DNA from: Elephas maximus indicus
Lineage: Eukaryota; Chordata; Mammalia; Proboscidea; Elephantidae
DNA length: 64,000 nucleotides
NCBI RefSeq assembly: GCF_024166365.1
Contig: NC_064820.1
Coordinates: 92,766,001 to 92,830,000, forward strand
Direction: 5' to 3'
Numbering within the stretch: the first letter of the stretch is position 1; the number at the start of each line of letters is the position of its first letter. Both the position numbers and the translations under genes were made by a program. Shown piece after piece: positions 22,504 through 34,310 of this stretch. Under the pieces are notes generated by a model. The model worked only from the letters and a program-made list of their open reading frames with translations, was not told the origin of the DNA and did no database searches.

Positions 22504-24089
22504 TTGTTGTTGTTAGTTGCCATCAAGTCGGTTCTGACTCAGCAACCCTATGCACAACAAAACACTGCCGCGTCCTGTGCCATCCTTACAATCGTTGTTA
22601 TGCTTGAGCTCATTGTTGCAGCCACTGTGTCAATCTACCTCGTTGAGGGTCTTTCCCTTTTCTGCTGACCCCGTGCATTACCAAGCATGATGTCCTTCTC
22701 CAGGACTACATGTCCAAAGTATATAAGATGCAGTCTCGACAATCTTGCTTCTAAGGAGCATTCTGGTTTTACTTATTTCAAAATAGGTCTGTTCATTCTT
22801 TTGGCAGTCCATGGTATATTCAACATTCTTCACGGATACCACAATTCAAAGGCGTCAATGCTTCTTCAGTCTTCGTTATTCATTGTCCAGCTTTCACATG
22901 CTTATGACACGATTGAAAATACCACGGCTTGGCTAAGGCACACCTTAGTCTTCAAGGTGACATCTTTGCTTTTCAACACTTTAAAGAGGTCCTTTGCAGC
23001 AGATCTACCCGATGCAATGTGTCTTTTGATTTCTTGACTGCTGCTTCCATGGCTGTTGATTGTGGATCTAAGTAAAATGAAATCCTTGACAACACCAATC
23101 TTTTCTCCGTTTATCATGATGTTGCTCATTGGTCCAGTTGGGAGGATTTGTGTTTTCTTTATGTTGAGGTGTAATCCATACTGAAGGCTGTGGTCTTCGA
23201 TCTTCAATAGTAAGTCCTTCAAGTCCTCTTCACTTTCAGCAAGCAAGGTTGTGTGTGTCATCTGCATAACACACGTTGTTAATGAGTCTTCCTCCAAACC
23301 TGATGCCCCGTTCTTCTTCATGTAGTCCAGCTTCTCGGATTATTTGCTCAGCATACAGATTGAATAGGTATGGTGAAAGGACACAACCCTGATGCACACA
23401 TTTCCTGACTTTAAACCAATCAGTATCCCCTTGTTCTGTCCGAACAACTTCCTCTTAATCTACATAACGTTTCCTCATGAGCACAATTAAGTATTCTGGA
23501 ATTCCCATTCTTCACAATGTTATTCATAATTTGTTATAATCCACACAGTTGAACACTTTTGCATAGTCAATAAAACACAGGTAAACATCCTTCTGTATTC
23601 TCTGCTTTCAGCCAGGATCCGTCTGACATCAGCAATGATATCCCCGGTTCCACATCCTCTTCTGAAACTGGCCTGAATTTCTGGTAGTTCCCTGTCGATA
23701 TACTGCTGCAGCCGTTTTTGAATGATCTTCAGCAAAATTTTGCTTGTGTGTGATACTAATGATTTTGTTCTATAATTTCCACGTTCAGTTGGATTGCCTT
23801 TACTGAGAATAGGCATAAATATGAATCTCTGCCAGTCAGTTGGCCGGGAAACTGTCTTCCAAATTTCTTGGCATAGACCAGTAAGCACCACCAGCACTGC
23901 ATTTGTTTGTTGAAACATCTGAATTGATTTTCCATCAATTCCTAGAGCCTTGTTTTTCGCCAGTGCCTTCAGAGCAGCTTGGACTTCTTCTTTCATTACC
24001 ATCAGTTCCTTATCATATGCTACCTCCTGAAATGGTTGAATATTGACTGATTATCTCTTTGGTATAATGACTGTGCATATTCCTTCCAT
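22504..24089 (-). mobile_element. RTE LINE 'C', 3' part (inserted in RTE B)
   Basis: A minus-strand RTE whose 3' tail (TTGTTGTTGTTAGTTGCC on the plus strand) starts directly after RTE B's ACTGTATG target. The minus translation gives RT-region remnants: KALAKNKALGIDGKSIQMF, RELPEIQASFRRGCGTGDI and, nearer the 3' end, LKDLLLKIEDHSLQYGLHL. Stops and frameshifts are present, and the YADD site reads as a disrupted TQMTHTT region. It is interrupted at 24089 by L1 D and continues at 32162-32255. Confidence 0.92.
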
Positions 24090-25104
24090 ATATTTTTTAA
24101 GATAATTTTTATTATGCTTTAAGTGAAAGTTTACAAACCAAGTCAGTCTCTCAAATATAAACTTGCATACACTTTACTACATACTCCTACTTACTCTCCC
24201 CCTAATGAGTCAGCCTGATCCCTACTTCCAGTCTCTCCTTTTGTGACCATTTTGCCAGTTTCTAACACCCTCTACCCTCCCATCTCCCCTCCAGACAGGA
24301 GACGCCAATGTAGTCTCAAATGTCCACCTGGTACAAGTAGCTCACTCCTCATCAGCATTTCTCTCCAATCCATTGTCCAGTCCAATCCATGTCTGACGAG
24401 CTGGCTTCGGGAATGGTTCCTGTCCTGGGCCAACAGAAGGTTTGGGGACCTTGACCACCAGGATTCTTCTAGTCTTAGTCAGACCATTCAGTCTGGTCTT
24501 TTATGAGAATTTGGGGTCTGAATCCCAGTGTTCTCCTGCTCCCTCAGGGGGTCTCTGTTGTGCTCCTTTTCAGGGCAGTCATTGGTTGTGGCCGGACACT
24601 ATATAGTTATTCGGGTCTCAGGATGATGTAGTCTCTAGTTCATGTGGCCCTTTCTGTCTCTTGGGCTCATAATTACCTTGTGACCTTGGTGATCTTCATT
24701 CTCCTTTGATCCAGGTGGGTTGAGAATCATTGATGCATCTTAGATGGCCGCTTGTTAACGTTTAAGAACCCAGATGCCACACTTCAAAGAGGGATGCAGA
24801 ATGTATTCTTAATAGAATTTATTTTGCCAATTGACTTAGATGTCACATGAAGCCATAGTCCCCAAACCCCCACCCTTGCTCCGCTCACCTTGGAAGTATT
24901 CAGTTTATTCAGGAAACTTCTTTGCTTTTGGTCCAGTCCAGTTGTGCTGACCTTCCCTATATTGAGTGTTGTCCTTCCCTTCACCTAAAGTAGTTCTTAT
25001 CTACTATCTAATCAGTGAATAACCCTCTCGCACCCGCCCTCCATCCCCCCTCTCGTAAGCACAAAAGAATGTGTTCTTCTCAGTTTAAGCTATTTCTCAA
25101 GATC

Positions 25105-28100
25105 TTATCTTAGTGGTCTTATACAATACCTGTACTTTTGCATCTGACTAATTTCACTCACCATAGTGCCTTCCAGGTTCCTCCATGTTATGAAATGTTT
25201 CACAGATTCGTCACTGTTCTTTAACGATATGTAGTATTCCATTGTGTGAATATACCTTATCCATTCATCCATTGATGGACACCTTGGTTGCTTCCAGCTT
25301 TTTGCTATTGTAAACAGTGCTGCAATAAACATGGGTGTGCATATATATGTTCATGTAAAGGCTCTTATTTCTCTAGGATATATTCCAAGGAGTGGGATTT
25401 CTGGGTCGTATGGTAGTTCTATTTCTAGATTTTTAAGGAAATGCCAGATCGATCTCCAAAGTGGTTGTACCATTTTACATTCCTACCAGCAGTATATAAG
25501 AGTTCCAATCTCTCCAGAGCCTCTCCAACATTTATTTTTTTCTGTTTTTTGGATTAATGTCAGCTTTGTTGGAGTGAAATGGAATCTCACTGAAGTTTTA
25601 ATTTGCATTTCTCTAACGGCTAATGATCGAGAGCATTTCCTCATGTATCTGTTAGCCGCCTGAATATCTTCTTTAGTGAAGTGCGTGTTCATATCCTTTG
25701 CCCAATTTTTAATTGGGTTGTTTGTCTTTTTGTGGCTGAGTTTTAGCAGAATCATGTAGATTTTAGAGATCAGGCACTGGTTGGAGATGTCACAGCTGAA
25801 AATTCTTTCCCAGTCTGTAGGTGGTCTTTTTACTCTTTTGGTGAAGTCTTTTTTTAGATGAGCATAGGTGTTTGATTTTTAGGAGCTCCCAGTTATCTGG
25901 TTTCTCTTCGTCATTTTTGGTAATGTTTTGTATTCTGTTTATGCCTTGTATTAGGGCTCCTAACGTTGTTCCTATTTTTTCTTCCATGATCTTTATCGTT
26001 TTAGTCTTTGTGTTTAGACCTTTGATCCATTTGGAGTTAGTTTTTGTGCATAGGGTGACGTATGGGTCCTGTTTCATTTTTTTTGCAAAAGGATATCCAG
26101 TTATGCCAGCACCATTTGTTAAAAAGGCTATCTTTTCCCCAGTTAACTGACACTGGGCCTTTGTCAATTATCAGCTGCTCATATGTGGATGCATTTATAT
26201 CTGGGTTCTCAATTCTGTTCCATTGGTCTATGTGCCTGTTGTTATACCAGTACCAGGCTGTTTTGACTACTGTGGCTGTATAATAGGTTCTAAAATCAGG
26301 TAGAGTGAGGCCTCCCACTTTCTTCTTCTTTTTCAGTAATGCTTTACTTATCTGAGGCTTCTTTCCATTCCATATGAAGTTGGTGATTTGTTTCTCCATC
26401 ACATTAAAAAGTGTCATTGGAATTTGGATCAGAAGTGCATTGCATGTATAGATGGCTTTTGGTAGAATAGACATTTTTACTATGTTAAGTCTTCCTATCC
26501 ATGAGCAAGGTATGTTTTTTCACTTACGTAGGTCCCTTTTAGTTTCTTGCATAGTACTTCGTAGTTTTCTTGGTCTTTTACATCTTTGGTAAGATTTATT
26601 CCTAAGTATTTTGTCTTCTTGGGGGCTACTGTGAATGGTATTGATTTGGTGATTTCCTCTTCGATGTGCTTTTTGTTGATGTAAAGATCCAAGTGATTTC
26701 TGTGTGTTTATCTTGTACCTTAAAACTCTGCCGAACTCTTCTATCAGTTTCAGTAGTTTTCCTGAGAATTCCTTAGGGTTTTCTGTGTATAAGGCCATGT
26801 CGTTTGCAAATAGAGATAATTTTACTTCTTCCTGGCCAATCCGGGTGCCCTTTATTTCTTTGTCTAGCCTAATTGCTCTGGCTAGGACCTCCAGTACAAT
26901 GTTGAATAAGAGCGGTGATAAAGGGCATCCTTGTCTGGTTCCCGTTCTCAAGGGAAATGCTTTCAGGCTCTCTCCATTTATGATGATGTTGGCTGTTGGC
27001 TTTATATAAATGCCCTTTATTATGTTGAGGAATTTTCCTTCTGTTCCTATTTTGCTCAGAGTTTTTATCATGAATGTGTGTTGGACTTTGTCAAATGCCT
27101 CTTCCGCATCCATTGATGAGATCATGTGGTTTTTGTCTTTTGTTTTATTTATATGGTGGATTACACTAATTGTTTTTCTAATATTGAACCAACCTTGCAT
27201 ACCTGGTATAGATCCCACTTGGTCATGGTGGATTATTTTTTTGATATGTTGTTGAATTATATTGGCTAGAATTTTGTTGAGGATTTTTGCATCTATGTTC
27301 ATGAGGGGTATAGGTCTGTAATTTTTTTGTGATGTCTTTACCTGGTTTTGGTATCAGGGATATGGTGGCTTCATAGAATGAGTTAGGTAGTATTGCATCC
27401 CTCTCTATGCTTTGAAATACCTTCAGTAGTAGTGGTGTTAACACTTCTCTGAAAGTTTGGTAGAGCTCTGCAGTGAAGCCGTCTGGGCCAGGGCTTTTTT
27501 TTTTTTGTTGGGGGTTTTTTGATTACCTTTTCAATCTCTTTTTTTGTTATGGGTCTATTTATTTCTTCTACTTCTGTTTGTGTTAGTTTAAGTAGGTAGT
27601 GTGTTTCTAGGAATTCATCCATTTCTTCTAGGTTTGCAAATTTGTTAGACTACAATTTTTCATAATAATCTGATATGATTCTTTTAATTTCAGTTTGGTC
27701 TGTTGTGATATGGCCCATCTCATTTCTTATTTGGGTTATTTGTTTCCTTTCCTGTGTTTCTTTAGTCAGTCTGGCCAATGGTTTATCAATTTTGTTAATT
27801 TTTTCAAAGAACAAGCTTTTGGCTTTGTTAATTCTTTCAATTGTTTTTCTGTGCTCTAATTCATTTAATTCTGCTTTAATTTTTATTATTTGTTTTCTTC
27901 TGGTGCCTGGTGGATTCTTTTGTTGCTCACGTTCTATTTGTTCAAGTTGTAGGGACAGTTCTCTGATTTTGGATCTTCTTTATGTATGTGTGCATTTATC
28001 AACATAAATTGACCACTGAGCACTGCTTTTGCTGTGTCCCAGAGGTTTTGATAGGAAGTGTTTTCTTTCTCATTGCATTCTATGAATTTCTTTATTCCCT

Positions 28101-28894
28101 CCTTAATGCCTTCTATAACCCAGTCTTTTTTGAGCAGGGTATTGTTCAGTTTGCAACTATTTGATTTCTTTTGCCTGATTTTTCTGTTATTGATTTCTAC
28201 TTTTATGGCCTTATGATCTGAGAATATGCTTTGTAATATTTCAATGTTTTGGATTATGCAAAGTTTTGTTTTATGAACTAATATGTGATCTATTCTAGAG
28301 AATGTTCCATGTGCACTAGAAAAAAAAGGTATACTTTGCAGCTGTTGGGTGGAGTGTTCTGTATAAGTCTATGAGGTCAAGTTGGTTGATTGTAGCAATT
28401 AGATCTTCTGTGTCTCTATTAAGATTCTTACTGGAAGTCCTACCCTTCTCCGAAATTGGTGTGTTGCAGTCTCCTACCATAACTGTGTAGGTGTCTATCT
28501 CACTTTTCAATTCTGTTAAAGTTTGTTTTACGTATCTTGCGGCCCTGTCATTGGGTGCATAAATATTTAGTATGGTTATATCTTCCTGGTAAATTGTACC
28601 TTTAATCATCATGTAGTATCCTTCTTTATCTTTTGTGGTGGATTTAACTTTAACGTCTATTTTGTCAGAAATTAATATTGCCACTCCTGCTCTTTTTTGA
28701 TTGTTGTTTGCTTGAAATATTTTTTCCATCCTTTGAGTTTTAGTTTGTTTGTGTCTTTAAGTCTAAGGTGTGTTTCTTGTAGGCAGCATATATCTTTTTT
28801 CTTAACCAGTCTGAGACTCTCTCTCTCTTTATTGGTGTATTTAGTCCAATAAATTCAGTGTAATTATAGATAAGTATGAGTTTAGTGCTGTCAT
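25105..28894 (-). pseudogene. L1 'D' ORF2 remnant (endonuclease-reverse transcriptase)
   Basis: About 3.79 kb, the usual ORF2 length, starting at the ATG whose complement ends at 28894. In order on the minus strand: endonuclease remnants (GVAILISDKIDVKVKSTTKD, APNDRAARYVKQTL, VGDCNTPIS) and then the reverse transcriptase over 26520-27302 ([54 protein letters not shown]). A C-terminal region follows ([33 protein letters not shown]), ending with HTMEYYISLKNSDE near 25200. The catalytic FADD box reads FAND (complement at 26799-26810), which should abolish polymerase activity. Multiple stops and frameshifts also divide the frame. Confidence 0.92.
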
Positions 28895-29349
28895 TTTGAT
28901 GCCTTTTTGTATGTGTTGTTGACTATTTCATTTTTCCACTTACTTTTTGTGCTGAGTTTTTCTTTGTAAATTGTGTGTTCCTCATTTTCATAGTAGTTGA
29001 ATTTATTTTTGCTCAGTAGTTATGTTTTTCTTGGTTTTTATTTTGAAGTATGGAATTGTTAGACCTCTTTGTGGTTACCTTAATATTTCACCCTATTTTT
29101 CTAAGTAAAAACCTAACTTATATTGTCCTATATCACCTTGTTTTCCTCTCCATATGGAAGATCTATGCCTCCTGTATTTAGTTCCTCTTTTTTGATTATT
29201 GCAATCTTTTACATAATGACTTCAGTGATTCTCTGTTTTGAGCATTTTTTTCTTTTCTAAATTAATCTTATTTTGTTTTTGTGCTTTCCCTATTTGAACT
29301 GATATCAGGATGTTCTGTTCTGTGACCTTGTGTTGTGCTGGTATCTGAT

Positions 29350-30376
29350 ATTATTGATTTTCTGACCAAATTCCTTTAGTAATTCTTGTAGCTTTGGTTT
29401 GGTTTTTGCAAAGTCTCTAAGCTTGTGTTTATCTGTGAATGTTTTAATTTCACCTTCATATTTGAGAGAGAGTTTTGCTGGGTATATGATTCTTGGCTGG
29501 CAGTTTTTCTCCTTCAGTGCTCTATATATATGTCATCCCATTGCCTTCTTGCCTGCATGGTTTCTGCTGAGTAGTCTGAACTTATTCTTATTGATTCTCC
29601 TTTGTAGGTGACTTTTCTTTTATCCCTGGCTGCTTTTAAATTTTCTCTTTAACTTTGGTTTTGGCAAGTTCGATGATAATATGTCTTGGTGATTTTCTTT
29701 TTGGATCAGTCTTGTATGGGGTTCGATGAGCATCTTGGATAGCTATCCTTTCATCTTTCATGATGCCTGGGAAGTTTTCTGCCAACAGATCTTCAACTAT
29801 CCTCCCCGTATTTTTTGTTATCCCTCCCTGTTCTGGAACTCCAATCACACTCAAGTTATTCTTCTTGATAGAGTCCCACATGATTCTTAGTGTTTCTTCA
29901 TTTTTTTTAATTCTTTTATCTGATTTTTCTTTAACTATATTGGTGTCAGTTCCCTTATCCTCCATCTCCCCCACTCTGCATTTCAATTGCTCAATTCTGC
30001 TCCTCTGACTTCCTATTCAGTTGTCTAATTCTGTAATTTTACTGTTAATTTTTTGGATTTCTGAATGCTGTCTCTCTATGGATTCTTACAACTTATTAAT
30101 TTTTCCACTATGTTCTTGAATAATCTTTTTTATTTTTTCAACTGCTTTATCAGTGTGTTCCTTGGCTTTTTCTGTAGATTGCCTTATTTCATTTCTGAGA
30201 TCATCCCTGATGTCCTGAAGCATTGTGTATATTTGTTTTTTATATTCTGCATCTGGCAATTCCAGGATTGCATCTCCATTTGGGAAAGATTTTGATTCTT
30301 TAATTTGGGGATTTGTAGAAGCAACCATGGTCTGCTTCCTTAAGTGATTTAATATCGAGTGCTGTCTCTGAGCCAT
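29350..30376 (-). pseudogene. L1 'D' ORF1 remnant (RNA-binding protein)
   Basis: Starts MAQRQHSILNHLRK at 30376. The first 96 residues include a coiled-coil-like stretch with spaced E/K/I residues (AKEHTDKAVEKIKKIIQEHS). A stop or frameshift follows, and the RNA-binding C-terminal part continues at 29636-29986 with RIMWDSIKKNNLSVIGVPEQ and RHIIIELAKTKVKEKI. The 3' end (KPKLQELLKEFG) lies near 29350. The N-terminal block PDAEYKKQIYTMLQDIRDDL is shared with the ORF1 of L1 E at 56385. Confidence 0.88.
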
Positions 30377-32161
30377 GTATACAATACTGTAATTATTTAT
30401 TTTATATTTGCTCCCTGAGTCTTATCTTCTTGTTTTGTTTTGTTTCAGTGTACCCAGATGGGCTACTAGATTGGGCTGTCTTGATTGTTGTAGCCTTTGA
30501 ATCACTTATATCCTATTACCAGCTGGTTTGAGCTGTTACCAGATATATAAGCCTAAGAGTCCATTCACTACTCTTGAATAGAATCAGCTTAGATGTTCTG
30601 ATTTTGGGAAACTAAGTGTGTGGTGTAGACTGTCACCTATTAACTTAGAGGAGTAGTGGTGATATTTGTGTGCGCCAGATTCTAGTAGCAGCAGCGGGTC
30701 ACACTCCAAGGAGGGCAGGATGCTGACGGCCTTCCCCCACTTGCCAGTGAGGTAGGTGTGACTCTATTCCTAGAGCACTTTGGTGGGTGGGCTCTGCAGC
30801 TGCACCTTAGGCACCCAATGCTTGTACCTCAAAAGATTGGTAGGCATCACCATCCTCAGACCCCTTTAGCAGGTGGCTAGGTGGTTTGGGTGGAGTTCAG
30901 CCCTCAGTTCCACACTGTGGATCAGTGAGGGCTCTGTTCAATAGGTAGAGAGGTATCAGACCTCAAAAACTTGTCTTTCCGTTGCTCCACTAAAACAGTT
31001 ACCATCAGATCTCTATCAGAATTGCCTTTGCATTATATTAGCCACCTTGTTCCCTGTAATGATGAAAACCAAAGACTGTGGATCTCATATGCTTGGCTGG
31101 AGCTGGTTCTGTATTTTTATTTCAGTTTAGATAAGTCAGGGAAGGATTTTTTCCCCCTGGGTTGTTCATTGCTGCTTCTCTCAGGCCAGTAGAATGGGTT
31201 AGGAAAAAAAAAAAAAAAAACCTCAGAGCACTTCACTCCCTGGCCCAGGAAATTCCAATGTTAATGAAGCCACCTGGGGTGGGGAGGGAAAGAATCAGAT
31301 AGATAGTAGAGAGTAGCACTGCAATATCGACAAAGTTACTTATCTTGCTGGGTGTTGACTGTTTTATCTGAGATTCCAGAGGGGCGTGTAGCCTGTGTGC
31401 GCTGGCTGGGTAGAGATTTACCCTGAGGATCAGGCCTGCGTCCCATGCTTGTGCCATCTCAGGAAGCCATGATCAGCTCCTCCGCTCCTAGTCCAAAGCC
31501 CAGCACCAAAGATATCTGGCTGGGACACTGCACTCTAAGCTCCGAAACCAGTCGCTGCTTCCCGGTGATTTCTCCTCTTGTCAGCCGCATCGTTGTGCAG
31601 TCTGCATGTGCTGGCTGGGTTTTCCCCTAGGTTATGTCAGGGGGCTAGAGCTGCGTCCCATGCTTGCGCCACCTCAGGAAGCCATGATCAGCTCCTCTGT
31701 GCTTAGTCCAAAGCCTGGCGCCAAGGTTTTCTGACTGGGATGCTGGCTCCAGGCTCCGAAAGTGGTCGCTGCTTTCCCATGGTTGCTCGTTCTCCTGTCG
31801 GCCGCGTCATCGTGTAGTCTGCTTGTGCTGGCTGAGTCTCTACCGAGGTTACTCCAGGGGGTTAGGGTTTAGGGCTGTGTCCCATGCTTGCCCCCTCTCA
31901 ATAAGCCGCAATCAGCCCCGCCTCTCTAGCACCGGGAACTGCGAGGGCTCAAGGCTGTGGCGCAGGATGCCGGTTCCAGAAGCGGTCACTGCTTCAGGAT
32001 GAGGCTTTTCGCTCCCGTGTTGCTCAGGTCAACTCTTTAGTTCTGTGTTTGATGGTCAGGGTTCATAGATTGTCATGTATGTGATCAATTCACTTGTTTT
32101 TCTGAGTCTTTGTTGCAAGAGGGATCTGCGGTAAATTCTAGTCAGTCATCTTGGCCCCACC
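30377..32161 (-). promoter_or_regulatory. L1 'D' 5' UTR with tandem monomers
   Basis: Non-coding and G+C-rich compared with the surroundings. The block TCCCATGCTT, then GCCACCTCAGGAAGCCATGA on the plus strand, recurs at about 31441, 31656 and 31880, giving periods of 215 and 224 bp. Each unit also repeats an AGTCCAAAGCC / CTGGGAT / GTCGCTGCTT series. Monomeric 5' UTRs act as internal promoters in mouse L1; the same role is inferred here. A related array is seen at 63360-63850. Confidence 0.8.
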
Positions 32162-32255
32162 TCCTTCCATCTTCTTTTGATGCTTCCTGCTTTGTCTAAT
32201 ATTTTCCCCATAGAATCCTTCACTATCACAACTCGAGGCTTTTATTTTTTCTTCA
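32162..32255 (-). mobile_element. RTE LINE 'C', truncated 5' part
   Basis: Continues RTE C directly after L1 D: CTTCTTTTGATGCTTCCTGC and AATCCTTCACTATCACAACT match the minus-strand RTE I at 43160-43240. It ends at 32255, where RTE B's duplicated ACTGTATG starts, so RTE C was 5'-truncated on insertion. Confidence 0.9.
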
Positions 32256-33312
32256 ACTGTATGGATCATAACAAATTATGAATAACATTGCAAAGAATGG
32301 GAATTCAACAGCACTTAATCGTGCTCATGAGGAACTTATACATAAGTCAAAAGGCAATTCATACAGAACAAGAGGGTACTCCGTGGTTTAAAATCAGGAA
32401 AGGTGTGCATCAGGGTTATATCCTTTCACAGTACTTATTCAATCTGTATACTGAGCAAATAATCCAAGAATCTGGACTATATAAAGAAGAACATGGCATC
32501 AGGATTGGAGGAGGACTCATTAACCACCTGCGATATGCAGATGACATCATCTTGCTTGCTGAAAAGCAAAGGGGACTTGAAGCACTTACTGATGAAGATC
32601 AAAGATCACAGCCTTCGGTATGGATTATACCTCTACATAAACAAAATAAAAATCCACACAACTGGGCCAGCAAGGAACATTATGATAAACAGAGAAAAGA
32701 TTCAAATTGTCAAGGATTTCTTTTACTTGAATCCACAATAAACACACATGAAACCAGCAGTGAAGAAATCAAAAGATGCATTGCACCTGGCAAATCCGCT
32801 GCAAAAGATCTCTGTAAAGTGTTGAAAAGCAAAGATATCACTTTGAGGTCTAAGATGTGCCTGACCCAAGCCATGATATTTTCAGTTGCCTCATATGCGT
32901 GCAAAAGCTGGACAATGAATAAGGAAGACTGAAGACAAATTGATGCCTTTGAATTATAGTGTTGATGAAGAATAGTGAATATACCATGGACTGCCAGAAG
33001 AACAAACAAGCCTGCCTTGGATGAAGTACAACCAGAGCGCTCCTTGGAAGTGCAGATGAGAAGATTTTGTCTCACATGCTTAGACATGTTATCAGGAGGG
33101 ACCAGTCCCTGAAGAAGACATCATACTTGGTAAGGTAGTGGGTCAGAGAAAAAGAGGAAGACCCTCAATGAGATGGATTGACACAGTGGCTTCAACAATG
33201 AGCTCAAACATAGCAACGATTGTGAGAATGGTGCAGGACTGGACAGTGTCTCGTTCCATTGTCTATAGGGTCACTATGAGTCAGAAGCAACTTGACAACA
33301 CCTAACAACTAC
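32256..33312 (+). mobile_element. RTE LINE 'B', 3' part after interruption
   Basis: Resumes the RT at GGATCATAACAAATTATG and runs to the RTE 3' end (GTCACTATGAGTCAGAAGCA, then ACACCTAACAACTAC). An open stretch of 214 codons at 32288-32932 shows LIVLMRNLYIS, GVHQGYILSQYLFNLY (family GVRQGCILSPYLFNLY) and RYADDIILLA, so the YADD box is present although motif B is altered. The C-terminal region is frameshifted. Confidence 0.92.
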
Positions 33313-33910
33313 AGAAGAGCAATCAAGTTTCAAAACAGGAAATTCCTTTCAACAAACTGTGATGGACCAACTAAATAAATATATGGAAAGACAACTGAAT
33401 CTTGACCCACTACCTCACACCATGCCCATAAATTAATTTGAATTTAATTATACCAAAATCTAAAAGCTAAATCTTCATGACTTCTAGAAAAAAACATAGA
33501 AAAATATCTTTACATAGTACTGGTAGGCTAAGATCTATTAGACAAAAATGGAATCAATTAGACTTCATCAAAAAAGGCAATCATTTAGACTTCATCAAAA
33601 TTAAAAACATCTTCTTGTCAAAAGACACCATAAAAAAAATGAAAAGGCAAGGGACCGACATGGAGAAAGTTTTCATAAAACATATCTGACAAAAAAAAAA
33701 AGTATCCGGAAAACATATATATCTTGTATTTCAATAATAAGAAGATAAACTACCCAATAAAAAAAGAAGAGGAGAATATTTGAACAGGTACTTCATAGAG
33801 GAGGGTATATGAGTGGCCAATAAGTACACAAAAAGAGCTTAATATCATTATTGATCAGGAATTTGCAAATTAAGACCACAATGGGAAAGATACTACTTCA
33901 TACTCACCAA
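33313..33910 (+). mobile_element. Old L1 ORF2 fragment, right half
   Basis: Continues the L1 fragment of 19880-20214: CCTTTCAACAAACTGTG (the FNKW region), then CTTGACCCACTACCTCACAC and CATCTTCTTGTCAAAAGACA (the KHLLVKRH-like region). It ends in the ACCACAATGGGAAAGATACTACTTC region near the ORF2 end. Several stops and A-runs show decay. Confidence 0.75.
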
Positions 33911-34062
33911 AAAAAGCCATTGTTGCTGAGTCAATTCTGACTCATAGTGACCTTATAGGATAGAGTAGAACTGCTCCATGGGGTTTCCAAGTAGCAGCTG
34001 GTGGTTTTGAATTGCTGACCTTTTGGTTAACAGCCAAGCTCTTAACCGCTGTACCACCAGGG
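33911..34062 (-). mobile_element. AfroSINE (short-body type)
   Basis: Reverse-oriented: tail TTGCTGAGTCAATTCTGACT, body GATAGAGTAGAACTGCTCCA, head complement CTTAACCGCTGTACCACCAG. It abuts the L1 fragment on its left. Confidence 0.9.
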
Positions 34063-34133
34063 CACAGGACAGATTACATCATCATAATATCATTTTAAAT
34101 TGTTAACAAACTAGTAAATACTCATGTTCCATA

Positions 34134-34310
34134 TACCCACTGCCATGGAGTCAATTTCGACTCATAGCGACCCCACAGGGTTTCCAAGGCTGTAAATCTC
34201 TACAGAAGCAGACTGTCACATCTTTCTCCCGCAGAGCTGCTGGTAGTTTGCAACCACAGAACTTTCAGTTAGCAGTCAATGGCTTTAACCACCGCATCAC
34301 CAGTGTTCCT
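34134..34310 (-). mobile_element. AfroSINE variant with internal insert
   Basis: Reverse-oriented. Between the tail (CACTGCCATGGAGTCAATTT) and the head complement (TTAACCACCGCATCACCAG) it carries TTTCCAAGGCTGTAAATCTC and CAGAAGCAGACTGTCACATC. This extra segment, in reverse, is the GAGAAAGATGTGGCAG...GATTTACAGCCTTGG block of the copies at 36307 and 36939. Confidence 0.87.

Larger units (their letters stand above)
24090..32161 (-). mobile_element. Full-length L1 'D' (about 8.07 kb), inactive
   Basis: A complete minus-strand L1: 5' UTR (30377-32161, starting GGTGGGGCCAAGATGACTG on its own strand), ORF1, ORF2, and a 3' UTR ending in an A-rich tail at about 24090. It sits in RTE C. The target TCCTTCCAT is repeated exactly at 24081-24089 and 32162-32170. 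Both reading frames are broken many times. The C-rich plus strand at about 25025-25060 is the complement of a G-rich 3' UTR tract also seen in L1 E. Confidence 0.95.

Noticed and set aside
31380-32000. Regularly spaced repeats suggestive of a CRISPR-like array
   Set aside because: Units are about 215-224 bp, contiguous without unique spacers, and lie in an L1 5' UTR of a mammalian genome.
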